Assembly (NCBI RefSeq): GCF_001956855.1
Contig: NZ_MTHD01000003.1
Span: 124,001 to 188,000 of the forward strand
Reading direction: 5' to 3'
From: Azonexus hydrophilus
GTDB lineage: Bacteria; Pseudomonadota; Gammaproteobacteria; Burkholderiales; Rhodocyclaceae
Length of the DNA: 64,000 bases
The notes under the pieces are model-generated. The model did no database searches and had not been told where the DNA came from. It saw nothing but the letters and a program-made list of their open reading frames with translations. Shown piece after piece: positions 48,593-57,232 of this stretch. The position numbers and the translations under genes were made by a program. How positions within the stretch are numbered: position 1 is the first letter of the stretch; each line of letters starts with the position of its first letter.

Positions 48593-48808
48593 TCAGTGCG
48601 CCGTGTATTCAGCCTCGAAACCGGCATCGACGATAGCCTGGAGAATTTCTTCCGGGCTGACGAAATTGCCGTGCTCGACATCGACTTCGCTGTTTCCCGC
48701 TGAAATATCGATGTGCGTGACACTGGGCAGGTCCTGGATGGCATTGGCGAGCGCGCGCACGCATTGGGCATCGTTCAGGCCACTGATCTTGAATAGTTGT
48801 CTGTGCAT
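48593..48808 (-). CDS. heavy-metal-associated-domain-like protein lacking CxxC
   Basis: A 71-residue ferredoxin-like-fold protein from the ATG at 48808, which has a strong AGGAGGTCAGATC ribosome site. The sequence layout copies copper chaperones (beta strand, ISGLNDAQCVRALANAIQDLP helix, VTHIDISAGNSEVDVEH, then a second helix EILQAIVDAGFEAEY). Where copper chaperones have GMTCxxC, only one Cys remains (Cys16), so classical Cu(I) binding is doubtful. Convergent with the RND operon, 9 bp apart. Confidence 0.8.
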   Translation of the reverse strand: MHRQLFKISGLNDAQCVRALANAIQDLPSVTHIDISAGNSEVDVEHGNFVSPEEILQAIVDAGFEAEYTAH

Positions 48809-48957
48809 GATCTGACCTCCTTTGTTTACTGCATGATCATTGGTCAGCATGTTGCCCGGGAAGTTTCGCTGAAATTCGCCTGTCGGTTGTCAAATCGAGG
48901 CGGCGTTGCTCGTTGGCGGGTAATATCCCCCCTTTCCCGCCACCGAGAAGCCGTTGC

Positions 48958-50265
48958 ATGCAAACTGAAGTCAAAGAGAAGCCCGTTTACGCCGTCGTTG
49001 CCGCCGTGCAGTTGCCCAGTGTCAGCGACATCGAGTTCGAGGCATCGCTGACGGAGTTGCGCGAACTGGCCAAGACCCTGGGTTTCCAGGTGGTTGAAAC
49101 CTTCATCCAGAAACGTGCCGGTTTCGATACGACCGCTTATCTCGGGGTCGGCAAGCGGCAGGAAATCCATGATTTCGTCAGCCACATCGCCGACGAGGAA
49201 ATCGGTGTCATCCTCGTCGATCATGAGATTTCGCCATCGCAGGCGCGCAATCTGGAAAAGGAAACCGGCTGCGAGGTGATGGACCGGACCATGGTCATCC
49301 TCGAGATTTTCCATCGCAATGCCCGTTCGCGCGCGGCCAGGGCGCAGGTCGAAATCGCCCGTCTCGGCTACATGGCGCCGCGTTTGCGCGAGGCCGCCAA
49401 GCTGGCCGGGCCGCAGGGGCGGCAGCGCAGTGGCGTCGGTGGTCGCGGTGCCGGTGAATCGCATACCGAACTGGACCGGCGCAAGATCCGCGACCGGATC
49501 GCCGAACTGCAACTGGAAATCGTTGCCATGGAGGCCGAGCGCCGCACCCAGCGGGCGCGCCGTCAGGAGCGCCAGGGGCTGGCCAGCGTCGCGCTGGTTG
49601 GCTACACCAACGCCGGCAAATCGACGCTGATGCGGGCGCTGACCGGCAGCGAAGTGCTGGTCGCCAACAAGCTGTTTGCCACGCTCGACACGACGGTGCG
49701 CACGCTTTATCCGGAAAGCGTGCCGCGCGTGCTGGTCAGCGATACCGTCGGTTTCATCAAGAACCTGCCGCACGGCCTGGTCGCGTCGTTCAAGTCGACC
49801 CTCGACGAAGCACTCGACGCGTCGCTGTTGCTGCATGTCATCGACGCCAGCGATCCCGGTTTCGAACGCCAGCTGGCGGTGACCGATCACGTGCTGGCCG
49901 AAATCAACGCCGATACCGTGCCGCGCCTGCGCATCTTCAACAAGATCGACCATGTCGGCGACGAGGCGGCGCAGGCGGAATGCACGGCCAGATTGCGCGA
50001 ACAGTATCCGGATTGCGTGGTGATGAGCGCCCGTCGGCCGGATGATGTGGCGCGCCTGCACCAGACCATCGTCGGGTTTTTCCAGGCGGCGCTGGTCGAG
50101 GCCGAACTGTTTCTGCCCTGGTCGGCGCAGCAGTTGCGCGGCGAGCTTTTTGCCACCTGCCAGGTACTGGCCGAGCGGGCGGACGAGAACGGCGCCTTTT
50201 TCAGCATCCGTGGCGAGCAGGCGGCAATCGAAAGCTTGCGCGAGCGTTTGTCGCCGGCTGGCTGA
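48958..50265 (+). CDS. hflX: ribosome-associated GTPase HflX
   Basis: A 435-residue GTPase that, in E. coli, splits stalled ribosomes under heat stress. N-terminal HflX domain (AGFDTTAYLGVGKRQEI near 48), the coiled linker with GVGGRGAGESHTELDRRKIRDRI near 160, then the G domain with G1 GYTNAGKST (near 215), G2 region LFATLDTTVR, G3 DTVGFIKNLPH and G4 NKIDH. The start MQTEVKEKP at 48958 is preferred; an in-frame frame extends to 48913 without a ribosome site. It is away from hfq, unlike in many relatives. Confidence 0.95.
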   Translation: MQTEVKEKPVYAVVAAVQLPSVSDIEFEASLTELRELAKTLGFQVVETFIQKRAGFDTTAYLGVGKRQEIHDFVSHIADEEIGVILVDHEISPSQARNLEKETGCEVMDRTMVILEIFHRNARSRAARAQVEIARLGYMAPRLREAAKLAGPQGRQRSGVGGRGAGESHTELDRRKIRDRIAELQLEIVAMEAERRTQRARRQERQGLASVALVGYTNAGKSTLMRALTGSEVLVANKLFATLDTTVRTLYPESVPRVLVSDTVGFIKNLPHGLVASFKSTLDEALDASLLLHVIDASDPGFERQLAVTDHVLAEINADTVPRLRIFNKIDHVGDEAAQAECTARLREQYPDCVVMSARRPDDVARLHQTIVGFFQAALVEAELFLPWSAQQLRGELFATCQVLAERADENGAFFSIRGEQAAIESLRERLSPAG

Positions 50266-50268
50266 AAA

Positions 50269-50304
50269 TGGGTGAATTCTGCGGTCGACCGCAGAATTCA
50301 CCCA
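50269..50304. terminator. perfect 36-bp palindrome, bidirectional terminator, core CTGCGGTCGACCGCAG
   Basis: Arms 50269-50286 and 50287-50304 are exact complements with no loop. It sits in the 43-bp gap between convergent hflX and the FliD-like gene, with AAAA before and AATTT after. Longest copy of the recurring palindrome also seen at 8343 and 11216. Confidence 0.8.
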
Positions 50305-50308
50305 AATT

Positions 50309-51274
50309 TCAAACGCTGGTGCCGCGCATCGCCTGGTAGGCGGCCAGCGCCCGGGCGACTTCGCCGCTCGGGCGGGCGGTGTCGCCGAGGCCGAACTCCA
50401 TTTGCAGCGATGCCTTGTTGGTGTCGATGTAATCGATGACACGGGCCAGGTTGTTCATCCGGTTGGGAATGAAATTGCCTTCCGAATTGAGCAGCTCGGC
50501 CGATTTGGCGAAGTTGCCGCTGAACTCCTGGATCGCATTGACTGCGCCGTTCATGTTGCCGGCCAGCACCGCGTCCAGGCGGGTCGTATCGATACTCGCC
50601 ATGTTCGTCACCGGGTCGATTTCCAGACCCAGCGCACCCATGCCGCGGACGCCGCTGCCGGCGCCGTTGAAAATGCTCTCGATGCTCTTTTCCAGTTCCC
50701 ACTGCGATACGGTTGCGGCGTGCGTGCCGGCAAGCAGGCCGCCGTTGGCCAGCACCTCGTCGAAGCGGTCGATCCAGCCGTTATAGGCATCGGCAAAGGC
50801 CTGCAGGCGGCTGCGGATGTCGTCGGCGCTGCTGCTGTCGTCGATCGTGCCCAGTTTTCCGGCTTCCTGCTGCATCGCCGCGACGTATTCCTTCATGTCC
50901 GTCATCTCGGCAAACTCGGCCTTGTAGAGCACATCCTTGCGGTTGATGTCGGTCATCATCGAATAGGCCGACTCCGGATCGAACAAGGCCGTATTGCGCC
51001 CGCCGGCAGACAGGCCGGCATTCGCCAGCAAGGCGTCGAATGTCCCGGATGTATTGTTGCCCTTGCCGAACAGCGACGAAATATCTGATCCGCCAGTGCC
51101 GCTCGTGCCGTTCAGCAGGACATCCATGGCCTGCGACTTGAAGTCGGCCAGGCGCTCTTTCAGGAATGACAGGAAATCACCGCCCAGTGCCTGCGTCGAA
51201 AACGCTTGCCCGGTCTTGATACCCGACAGCGTGGAAAAATCAAAACCTGTACTGTTGACGCCATTGATCGACAT
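50309..51274 (-). CDS. FliD C-terminal-domain-like protein
   Basis: A 321-residue protein from the ATG at 51274 (MSINGVNSTGFDFSTLSGI). The first 100 residues are low-complexity, Ser/Gly-rich. From about 150 on it resembles the C-terminal domain of the flagellar cap FliD: LQAFADAYNGWIDRFDEVL, GALGLEIDPVTNMASIDTTRLDAVL, then a helical end LARVIDYIDTNKASLQMEFG. The N-terminal FliD domain and all flagellar neighbours are missing, so a cap role is unlikely. No signal peptide; flagellar-type or other secretion would be needed for export. Function is unknown. Confidence 0.7.
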   Translation of the reverse strand: MSINGVNSTGFDFSTLSGIKTGQAFSTQALGGDFLSFLKERLADFKSQAMDVLLNGTSGTGGSDISSLFGKGNNTSGTFDALLANAGLSAGGRNTALFDPESAYSMMTDINRKDVLYKAEFAEMTDMKEYVAAMQQEAGKLGTIDDSSSADDIRSRLQAFADAYNGWIDRFDEVLANGGLLAGTHAATVSQWELEKSIESIFNGAGSGVRGMGALGLEIDPVTNMASIDTTRLDAVLAGNMNGAVNAIQEFSGNFAKSAELLNSEGNFIPNRMNNLARVIDYIDTNKASLQMEFGLGDTARPSGEVARALAAYQAMRGTSV

Positions 51275-51485
51275 GTTGCCTCCAACCGGTAACGACGGCT
51301 GATTGCCGTCCTGTTGCCCTTGCCTCATTCATCGCAACAAGCGTGCCTGTTGTTTGGCGAAATTTCGTCATCCGGCCTGTCGGCTTGCCGCACAAGCCAT
51401 TCCGGAAATCGGCGGGAGCGCGGGAGGGGCGGGCGGCAAGCCTGCCCGCGCTGCGGCGGCAAATTTCGCCGCGGCCCGCCGGTTG

Positions 51486-51998
51486 TCATTCCTCCGCGTG
51501 GTGTTTGCCGCCGAGCTTGTCCATGACGGCGAACAGCACGCCGGAAACGACGAACGTCATGTGGATGCCGACTTTCCACGCCAACTGTTCGTTGGTGTAG
51601 ATCTCGACGTGCATGAAGGCCTTCAGCAGCTCGATGCCGGAGATGGCCACGATCGAGCCGATCAGTTTCATCTTGAGGTCGGCGAAGCCGACATGGCCCA
51701 TCCAGGATGGACGATCTTCACTTTCGCCGGTGTTGATCTTCGAGACAAAGTTCTCGTAGCCGGCAAAAATGATGATGATCAGGAGGTTGGCGATCATCAC
51801 GACATCGATCAGCGTCAGGATGCCGATGATGATCTCGCTGCCATCGGCTGTGAATGCTTTTGCTGCCAGCACGACAAATTCCTTGGCGAACTTGATCAGC
51901 AGGATGACGATGCCGAGGATCAGGCCGACATAGAACGGTGCCAGCAGCCAGCGGCTGTTGAACATCAGCCGTTCGAGTTTGTGCTCCAGTGATTTCAT
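51486..51998 (-). CDS. YqhA family (UPF0114) membrane protein
   Basis: A 170-residue protein from the ATG at 51998 with GGAG upstream. Four hydrophobic segments are seen (WLLAPFYVGLILGIVILLI, ILTLIDVVMIANLLIIIIFAGYENFVS, KLIGSIVAISGIELLKAF, KVGIHMTFVVSGVLFAVMD). The blocks FNSRWLLAPFY, IDVVMIANLL and ISGIELLKAFM are the family signature. E. coli YqhA is 164 aa. No established function. Confidence 0.92.
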   Translation of the reverse strand: MKSLEHKLERLMFNSRWLLAPFYVGLILGIVILLIKFAKEFVVLAAKAFTADGSEIIIGILTLIDVVMIANLLIIIIFAGYENFVSKINTGESEDRPSWMGHVGFADLKMKLIGSIVAISGIELLKAFMHVEIYTNEQLAWKVGIHMTFVVSGVLFAVMDKLGGKHHAEE

Positions 51999-52401
51999 GC
52001 GGTGACTCCATTGGGTTGGTCGCATTATTGTGCAGTGCGCAAAAGCAAAAAACCATCTGCCTGAACGCCATCAGGCCTCTCCGGACAGAGAAATATCCGC
52101 TAGAAAACATCGGATAAATCGAAGGATGTTCAGTTCTGATTCAGTTGAAACCTGTTGGAAACCTTGCCGGGCCGGCCTTTTGCCGCTTTTCGGGCCGGAC
52201 GGGTGGCGATGCCCGGCGGCAGGCCCAGCGGTGACAAGGCAGGCGGCTTCATGCATCATCGCGGCCATCTCCATTGATGAAAGGCCAAGCGGGGTTTGCT
52301 GCCCCGCCATATGAACGACCGCCATTGCTTGCCAGCCACCGACAAACCGGCACCGTCCGCTGTCGAATTTCCTATCCACGCTTCCGCTACGGTGAGCTGA
52401 T
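51999..52401. other. intergenic region without a recognisable gene
   Basis: About 400 bp between the divergent YqhA and CNNM genes. Frames here are short and lack family similarity. One hairpin GCGGGG/CCCCGC (52289-52294 / 52302-52307) is present; otherwise I see nothing clear. Confidence 0.5.
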
Positions 52402-53727
52402 ATGGAAATACTTGTTCTTGTTGCCCTGATTGTCATCAATGGTCTGTTTGCCATGTCCGAAATCGCGCTGGTTACCGCGCGCCGGGCACGCCTCGCCAAA
52501 CTGGCCGAGGATGGCGATGGTTCCGCAGCGGTTGCCATGACCCTGGGCGAAGATCCCACCCGTTTCCTGTCGACGATACAGATCGGCATAACCTCCATCG
52601 GCATCCTCAACGGTATCGTCGGCGAGGCCGCGCTGGCCGGGCCGCTGGCCGAGTGGTTGCAAGGCTACGGCATGGAGCAGGGGGTCAGCGAAATCGGTGC
52701 AACGGTATTGGTCGTCGTGGTCATCACCTACGTTTCCATCGTCGTTGGGGAACTGGTTCCCAAACGGATAGGCCAGATCAATCCGGAAGGTATTGCCCGC
52801 CTCGTCGCCCGGCCGATGAACATGCTGTCGATTGCCTCCCGTCCTTTCGTTCATCTGCTGTCGAGTTCGACGATGCTGATCCTGCGCCTGATGGGGCAGC
52901 GCGAGAGCAGGGGACCGAGCGTCACCGAGGAAGAAATTCACGCGATGCTGGTGGAAGGTTCCGAAGCCGGGGTCATCGAGAAGAACGAACACGACATGGT
53001 GCGCAATGTCTTCCGGCTGGATGACCGGCAGATCTCCTCGCTGATGGTGCCGCGTTCGGAAATCGTCTGGCTGGACGTCGCCCGGCCGCTGGAAGAAAAC
53101 CTGGTGCTGATGACCGAGTCCGAACATGCCCGGTTTCCGGTGTGCAGTGCTGGTCTCGAGGAAATCATCGGCGTTCTCAACGCTCGCCAGTTGCTCGGCA
53201 AGACCTTGCGCGGTGCCGAGCCCAGCCTGACCGACAAATTGCAGCCGGCGGTTTACGTGCCGGAGTCGCTGACCGGCATGGAACTGCTGAACCAGTTCCG
53301 GACGACCGGAACCCAGGTGGTTTTCGTTGTCGACGAGTACGGTGAAGTCCAGGGCATGGTGACGCTGCAGGATCTGATCGAATCGGTGACCGGCGAATTC
53401 CTGCCGAAAAACAAGGAAGACGCCTGGACGGTTCAGCGCGAAGACGGCTCCTGGCTGCTCGATGGCCTGATTCCGCTGCTCGAACTGAAGGACACGCTCT
53501 GTCTGAAGTCCGTGCCGGAAGAGGAAAAGGGTCGCTATCACACGCTTTCCGGCATGGTCATGCTGCTGCTGGGGCGCCTGGCAAACACCGGTGACAAGGT
53601 AAGTTGGGAAGGCTGGTCGCTGGAAGTCGTCGATCTCGACGGCAAGCGCATCGACAAGGTGCTGGCGAGCCGGCTGCCGGAACTGGAAACCGTGGCGGCA
53701 ACGACGGATGCGGAGAGGCCGGCATGA
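52402..53727 (+). CDS. CNNM/CorC-type membrane protein (hemolysin family)
   Basis: A 441-residue protein: DUF21 membrane domain at about 1-190 (ILVLVALIVINGLFAMSEIALVTARRARL, VVVVITYVSIVVGELVPKRIG), paired CBS domains at about 205-330 (LMVPRSEIVWLDV, VVFVVDEYGEVQGMVTLQDLIESV) and a C-terminal CorC/HlyC domain (DGLIPLLELKD, YHTLSGMVMLLLGRL). Family members act in Mg2+/Co2+ efflux; 'hemolysin' is a historical label. Overlaps the next small gene by four bases. Confidence 0.93.
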   Translation: MEILVLVALIVINGLFAMSEIALVTARRARLAKLAEDGDGSAAVAMTLGEDPTRFLSTIQIGITSIGILNGIVGEAALAGPLAEWLQGYGMEQGVSEIGATVLVVVVITYVSIVVGELVPKRIGQINPEGIARLVARPMNMLSIASRPFVHLLSSSTMLILRLMGQRESRGPSVTEEEIHAMLVEGSEAGVIEKNEHDMVRNVFRLDDRQISSLMVPRSEIVWLDVARPLEENLVLMTESEHARFPVCSAGLEEIIGVLNARQLLGKTLRGAEPSLTDKLQPAVYVPESLTGMELLNQFRTTGTQVVFVVDEYGEVQGMVTLQDLIESVTGEFLPKNKEDAWTVQREDGSWLLDGLIPLLELKDTLCLKSVPEEEKGRYHTLSGMVMLLLGRLANTGDKVSWEGWSLEVVDLDGKRIDKVLASRLPELETVAATTDAERPA

Positions 53728-54041
53728 GTGAAATCGCCGCAGCCATTCCCGCCAGCAAGGAACCAGGTTTTTTCCGCCAGCGCTGGCAGGGCCAGGTGGC
53801 CCTGCACCAGCTTTTCTGGTGGGATCTGCTGGCGGTCGGAACGCTGGTCAACGCGGGGTTCGTGGTTTTTTCCCTGATCCTGCTGGCGCAGGGAATGGCC
53901 GGCGGATTCTGGTTCACGCTGCAAGCCCTGATCCTGCCCTACAACCTTTTCCTGGTGGCGGCCGTCTGGCGCCATCGCCACACCACCCTCCTGCAGCGTT
54001 CGCTGGCGGTGGTCTGGCTGGGTATTTTCCTGTTGCTCTGA
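53724..54041 (+). CDS. small membrane protein of unknown function
   Basis: A 105-residue protein starting inside the last codons of the CNNM gene (ATGA). Three hydrophobic segments (LLAVGTLVNAGFVVFSLILLA, TLQALILPYNLFLVAAVW, SLAVVWLGIFLLL) and a positively charged N-terminal side. I do not recognise a family. The coupling suggests it works with the CNNM protein. Convergent with the exporter operon, 4 bp apart. Confidence 0.75.
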   Translation: MSEIAAAIPASKEPGFFRQRWQGQVALHQLFWWDLLAVGTLVNAGFVVFSLILLAQGMAGGFWFTLQALILPYNLFLVAAVWRHRHTTLLQRSLAVVWLGIFLLL

Positions 54042-54045
54042 CGCC

Positions 54046-55254
54046 TCACTCGTGGCGCAGCGCCTCGATCGGGTCGAGGCGCGCTGCCCGGCGGGCCGGG
54101 AAATAGCCGAAGACGACACCGATCGCCGCCGAGAACGCGAAAGCGGTCAGGTTGATGCCGGGGTTGAACAGGAAGGGCATGCCCAGCAGCGCCGACAGGC
54201 CGAGGCAGGCGAGCAGCGCCAGGACGACGCCGACGATGCCGCCGAAACCGGACAGCACCACCGCTTCGATCAGGAACTGCAGCAGCACCTCCTTTTCCAG
54301 CGCGCCGATGGCCAGCCGGATGCCGATCTCGCGGGTCCGTTCGGTGACCGAAACGAGCATGATGTTCATGATGCCGATGCCGCCGACGAGCAGGCTGACC
54401 GCCGCCACTGCGCCGAGCAGCGCGGTCATCGTGCCGATTGTTCCGGACAGCGTTTCGGCGATCTGCTTGGTGTCCATCACATTGAAGTTGTCGTCGGCGT
54501 TCTCGGCCAGCTTGCGCCGTTCGCGCAGCAGGCTGCGCAGTTGCCCGACGACCGTTGCCGTGTCGGCGCCATCGCGCATCGAGACCATGATACTGCCGAT
54601 GTCGAGGCTGCCGGTCAGTCGCCGCTGCACGGTATTGAGCGGCATCAGCACGCTGTCGTCCTGATCCTGGCCCATGCCGCCCTGACCCTTGGCGGCGAGC
54701 AGGCCGATCACTTCGCAGTCGAATGACTTGACGCGGATGCTGTTGCCGAGCGGGCTGGCGCTGCCGAACAGTTCCTTGCGCACGGTCTGGCCGATGATGC
54801 AGACAGCCTTGCCGGCTTGCTCCTCGTCGTCGGCGAAGCGCCGGCCGGCGGCCAGCGTCCAGTTGCCGGTGGTGAAATATTCGTTGCTGGTGCCGTTGAC
54901 CGTAGATGACCAGTTCTGCGTCCCGGCGACCAGCGTCACCGCGCTGCCGATAACCGGCGCCACCGCCTGCAGGCCGCCGACCTGCTGGCGGATGGCCTCG
55001 ATGTCGGCGATCCGGAATTTCGGCGCGCCGGCACTGTCGCGGCCGGGGCCAAGGCGCTGGCCGGGCATCACCATCAGCAGGTTGCTGCCGAGGCTGGCGA
55101 TCTGGTCGGCGACCATCCGCGTCGCGCCGTTGCCCAGCGTCACCATGGTGATCACCGCGGCGACGCCGATGACGATCCCGAGCACGGTCAGGAAGGAGCG
55201 TAGCAGGTTGCGGCGGATTTCGCGCAGGGCGAGCAGCAGGGCGTTCAGCAGCAT
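54046..55254 (-). CDS. MacB-type ABC transporter permease
   Basis: A 402-residue FtsX/MacB permease without an ATPase domain. An N-terminal helix (FLTVLGIVIGVAAVITMVTLGNGA) precedes a large periplasmic MacB domain (residues 45-245), then three helices near 280-395 (LLVGGIGIMNIMLVSVTERTREIGI is the FtsX signature). The C-terminus ends ARLDPIEALRHE, typical of MacB. In E. coli MacB is one chain; here permease and ATPase are separate, overlapping genes. Confidence 0.93.
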   Translation of the reverse strand: MLLNALLLALREIRRNLLRSFLTVLGIVIGVAAVITMVTLGNGATRMVADQIASLGSNLLMVMPGQRLGPGRDSAGAPKFRIADIEAIRQQVGGLQAVAPVIGSAVTLVAGTQNWSSTVNGTSNEYFTTGNWTLAAGRRFADDEEQAGKAVCIIGQTVRKELFGSASPLGNSIRVKSFDCEVIGLLAAKGQGGMGQDQDDSVLMPLNTVQRRLTGSLDIGSIMVSMRDGADTATVVGQLRSLLRERRKLAENADDNFNVMDTKQIAETLSGTIGTMTALLGAVAAVSLLVGGIGIMNIMLVSVTERTREIGIRLAIGALEKEVLLQFLIEAVVLSGFGGIVGVVLALLACLGLSALLGMPFLFNPGINLTAFAFSAAIGVVFGYFPARRAARLDPIEALRHE

Positions 55255-55949
55255 GGTGTCTGACTCGTGTCGTGGTCGACGCGGCCGTCGACGAAATGTA
55301 CGTTGCGGCTGGCATAGGCCGCCATGTCGGCTTCGTGGGTGACCATGACGATGGTGATGCCCTGTTCGCGGTTGAGCGCCACCAGCAGTTCCATGATCTC
55401 GTGGCTGCGCTGGCTGTCGAGGTTGCCGGTCGGTTCGTCGGCGAGCAGCAGCAGCGGGTTGGTGACGATGGCGCGGGCGATCGCCACACGCTGCTGCTGG
55501 CCGCCCGACAGCTCGGCCGGCGTGTGGTGCTCGCGCCCGGCCAGGCCGACCCGCTGCAGCGCCGCCTGCGCCGCTGCGTGGCGCTCGGCAGCCGGGGTGC
55601 CGCGATAGAGCAGCGGCAGCTCGACGTTTTCCAGCGCAGTGGTGCGGGCGAGCAGGTTGAAGCCCTGGAAGACGAAGCCCAGGCAGGTCCGGCGCAGCAG
55701 TGTGCGCTGGTTGCGGTCAAGGTCTTCGACCGCGATGCCCTGGAAGCGGTAGGAGCCGCTGGTCGGCGTGTCGAGGCAGCCGAGCAGGTTCATCGCCGTC
55801 GATTTGCCGGAGCCGCTCGGGCCCATCACCGCAACAAATTCGCCGGCGTTGATGTCGAGGTCGATGCCGCTCAGCGCCTGAAAGGCGATGTCGCCCTGAC
55901 CGTAGGTCCGGGTGATGCCGCGCAGTTCGATCAGCGGCGTGGTACTCAC
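55245..55949 (-). CDS. MacB-type ABC transporter ATPase
   Basis: A 234-residue ATPase. Walker A is GPSGSGKST (near 42), Q-loop FVFQGFNLL, signature [14 protein letters not shown] (near 143), Walker [13 protein letters not shown] and H-loop MVTHEADMA. This is the LolD/MacB subfamily. The final codons overlap the permease start by 10 bp, and the start overlaps the adaptor gene by four bases. Confidence 0.95.
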   Translation of the reverse strand: MSTTPLIELRGITRTYGQGDIAFQALSGIDLDINAGEFVAVMGPSGSGKSTAMNLLGCLDTPTSGSYRFQGIAVEDLDRNQRTLLRRTCLGFVFQGFNLLARTTALENVELPLLYRGTPAAERHAAAQAALQRVGLAGREHHTPAELSGGQQQRVAIARAIVTNPLLLLADEPTGNLDSQRSHEIMELLVALNREQGITIVMVTHEADMAAYASRNVHFVDGRVDHDTSQTPCC

Positions 55950-57232
55950 GGCTTGATCGCCTGGTACTCGGTGATCACCGCCATGCCGGCTTGCAGTTCG
56001 CCGCCGGTGATCTCGGTGAAGCGGCCGTTGCTGACGCCGGTGACGACGTCCACGGCGCGGGGGGCACCGTTGTCGAGTACCCAGACCTGTTGCGATTTGC
56101 CGTTGGCTGCTGCCGCTGTCGGGCGAGTTTTCGGCTGGTCGGGCGGGCGCGGCACCAGGCGGCTGAGCAGGCTGCCGCCAGTGGTCGGCGCGGTTTCGGC
56201 CGGGGTGTAGCGCAGCGCGGCGTTGGCGACCAGCAATGCGTCGCTGCGTTCGGCGGTGACGATGGTGGCGGTCGCTGTCATGCCCGGGCGCAGCGCCAGA
56301 TCGTCGTTGGTGACGTCGAGCACGGTCTTGTAAGTGACGACATTGTCGGTCGTCGTCGCGCCCAGGCCGACGCGCCGGATGTTCGCCGGGAACTTGCGCC
56401 CCGGCCAGGCCGAGACGGTGAAGCTGGCCGGCTGGCCGGGCTTGACGGCGGCGACATCGGCTTCATCGACCTTGACCTGCAGTTCCATCCGGGTCAGGTC
56501 TTCGGCCAGCACGAACAGCACCGGCGTCGTCATCTGCGCGGCGACCGTCTGCCCGGGTTCGACCTTGCGCGTCAGCACGACACCGTCGACCGGCGAACGG
56601 ACCGTTGCCTTGGTCAGGTTGGTTTCGTTGGTCTTCAGCGTGGCCTGGGCCTGCGTCACTTTCGCCTGGGCGCTGGCCTCGGCGGCTTCGGCGCGCAGTA
56701 CGGCGGCCTCGGCGGCTTCGAGTTCGGTGCGCGCCGGCACCTTGCCGCCGGAGAGTTCGGCGACGCGCTGCATGCGCGCCAGCGCCGCCCGGTTTTCGGC
56801 TTGCGTCGCCCGCGCCTCGGCGACGCCGGCCGTCGCGGCGGCGACCGCGGCACGCGATTCGATGACTGCGTCCTCGAGCTTGGCGGTGTCGAGTCGGGCC
56901 AGTACCTGGCCTTTCTTGACGAGGTCGTTTTCCTGGACAAGGACCTCGGCCAATGTGCCCGACAGTTCGCTGCCGACATCGACCGACTTGGTCGGCTGCA
57001 GCGTGCCGCTGGCGCTGGCGCTGACGAGCAGCGCGCCGCGGGCGGCCGTTTCGGTCAGGTAGCGGCCGGTGGGGGCCGTGCTGCCGCCGAGAAATAGCGC
57101 TGCGGCGATCAGCACGAGCGCAACGCCGGCGATGATGTACCAGCGCCGGTATCCGGCCGGGGCGGTGGCGTGGCGGGCACCGTCGAGCAATTGGCGCAGG
57201 CTGTCGGTGGCTGGGGGGATTTTTGTCGTCAT
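55946..57232 (-). CDS. MacA-like periplasmic adaptor
   Basis: A 428-residue membrane-fusion protein with an N-terminal helix (WYIIAGVALVLIAAALFLGG, near 30-50), a lipoyl domain (GTLQPTKSVDVGSELSGTLAEVLVQENDLVKKGQVL), a long Ala/Glu-rich coiled hairpin near 110-190, the second lipoyl half (TKATVRSPVDGVVLTRKVEPGQTV) and beta-barrel domains. The TxxDVGSxxSG block is typical of MacA. It sits between the outer-membrane factor and the ATPase, overlapping both. Confidence 0.93.
   Translation of the reverse strand: MTTKIPPATDSLRQLLDGARHATAPAGYRRWYIIAGVALVLIAAALFLGGSTAPTGRYLTETAARGALLVSASASGTLQPTKSVDVGSELSGTLAEVLVQENDLVKKGQVLARLDTAKLEDAVIESRAAVAAATAGVAEARATQAENRAALARMQRVAELSGGKVPARTELEAAEAAVLRAEAAEASAQAKVTQAQATLKTNETNLTKATVRSPVDGVVLTRKVEPGQTVAAQMTTPVLFVLAEDLTRMELQVKVDEADVAAVKPGQPASFTVSAWPGRKFPANIRRVGLGATTTDNVVTYKTVLDVTNDDLALRPGMTATATIVTAERSDALLVANAALRYTPAETAPTTGGSLLSRLVPRPPDQPKTRPTAAAANGKSQQVWVLDNGAPRAVDVVTGVSNGRFTEITGGELQAGMAVITEYQAIKP

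Noticed and set aside
52030-52314. 94-codon frame in the YqhA-CNNM gap
   Set aside because: No ribosome site, no similarity, composition like non-coding sequence.
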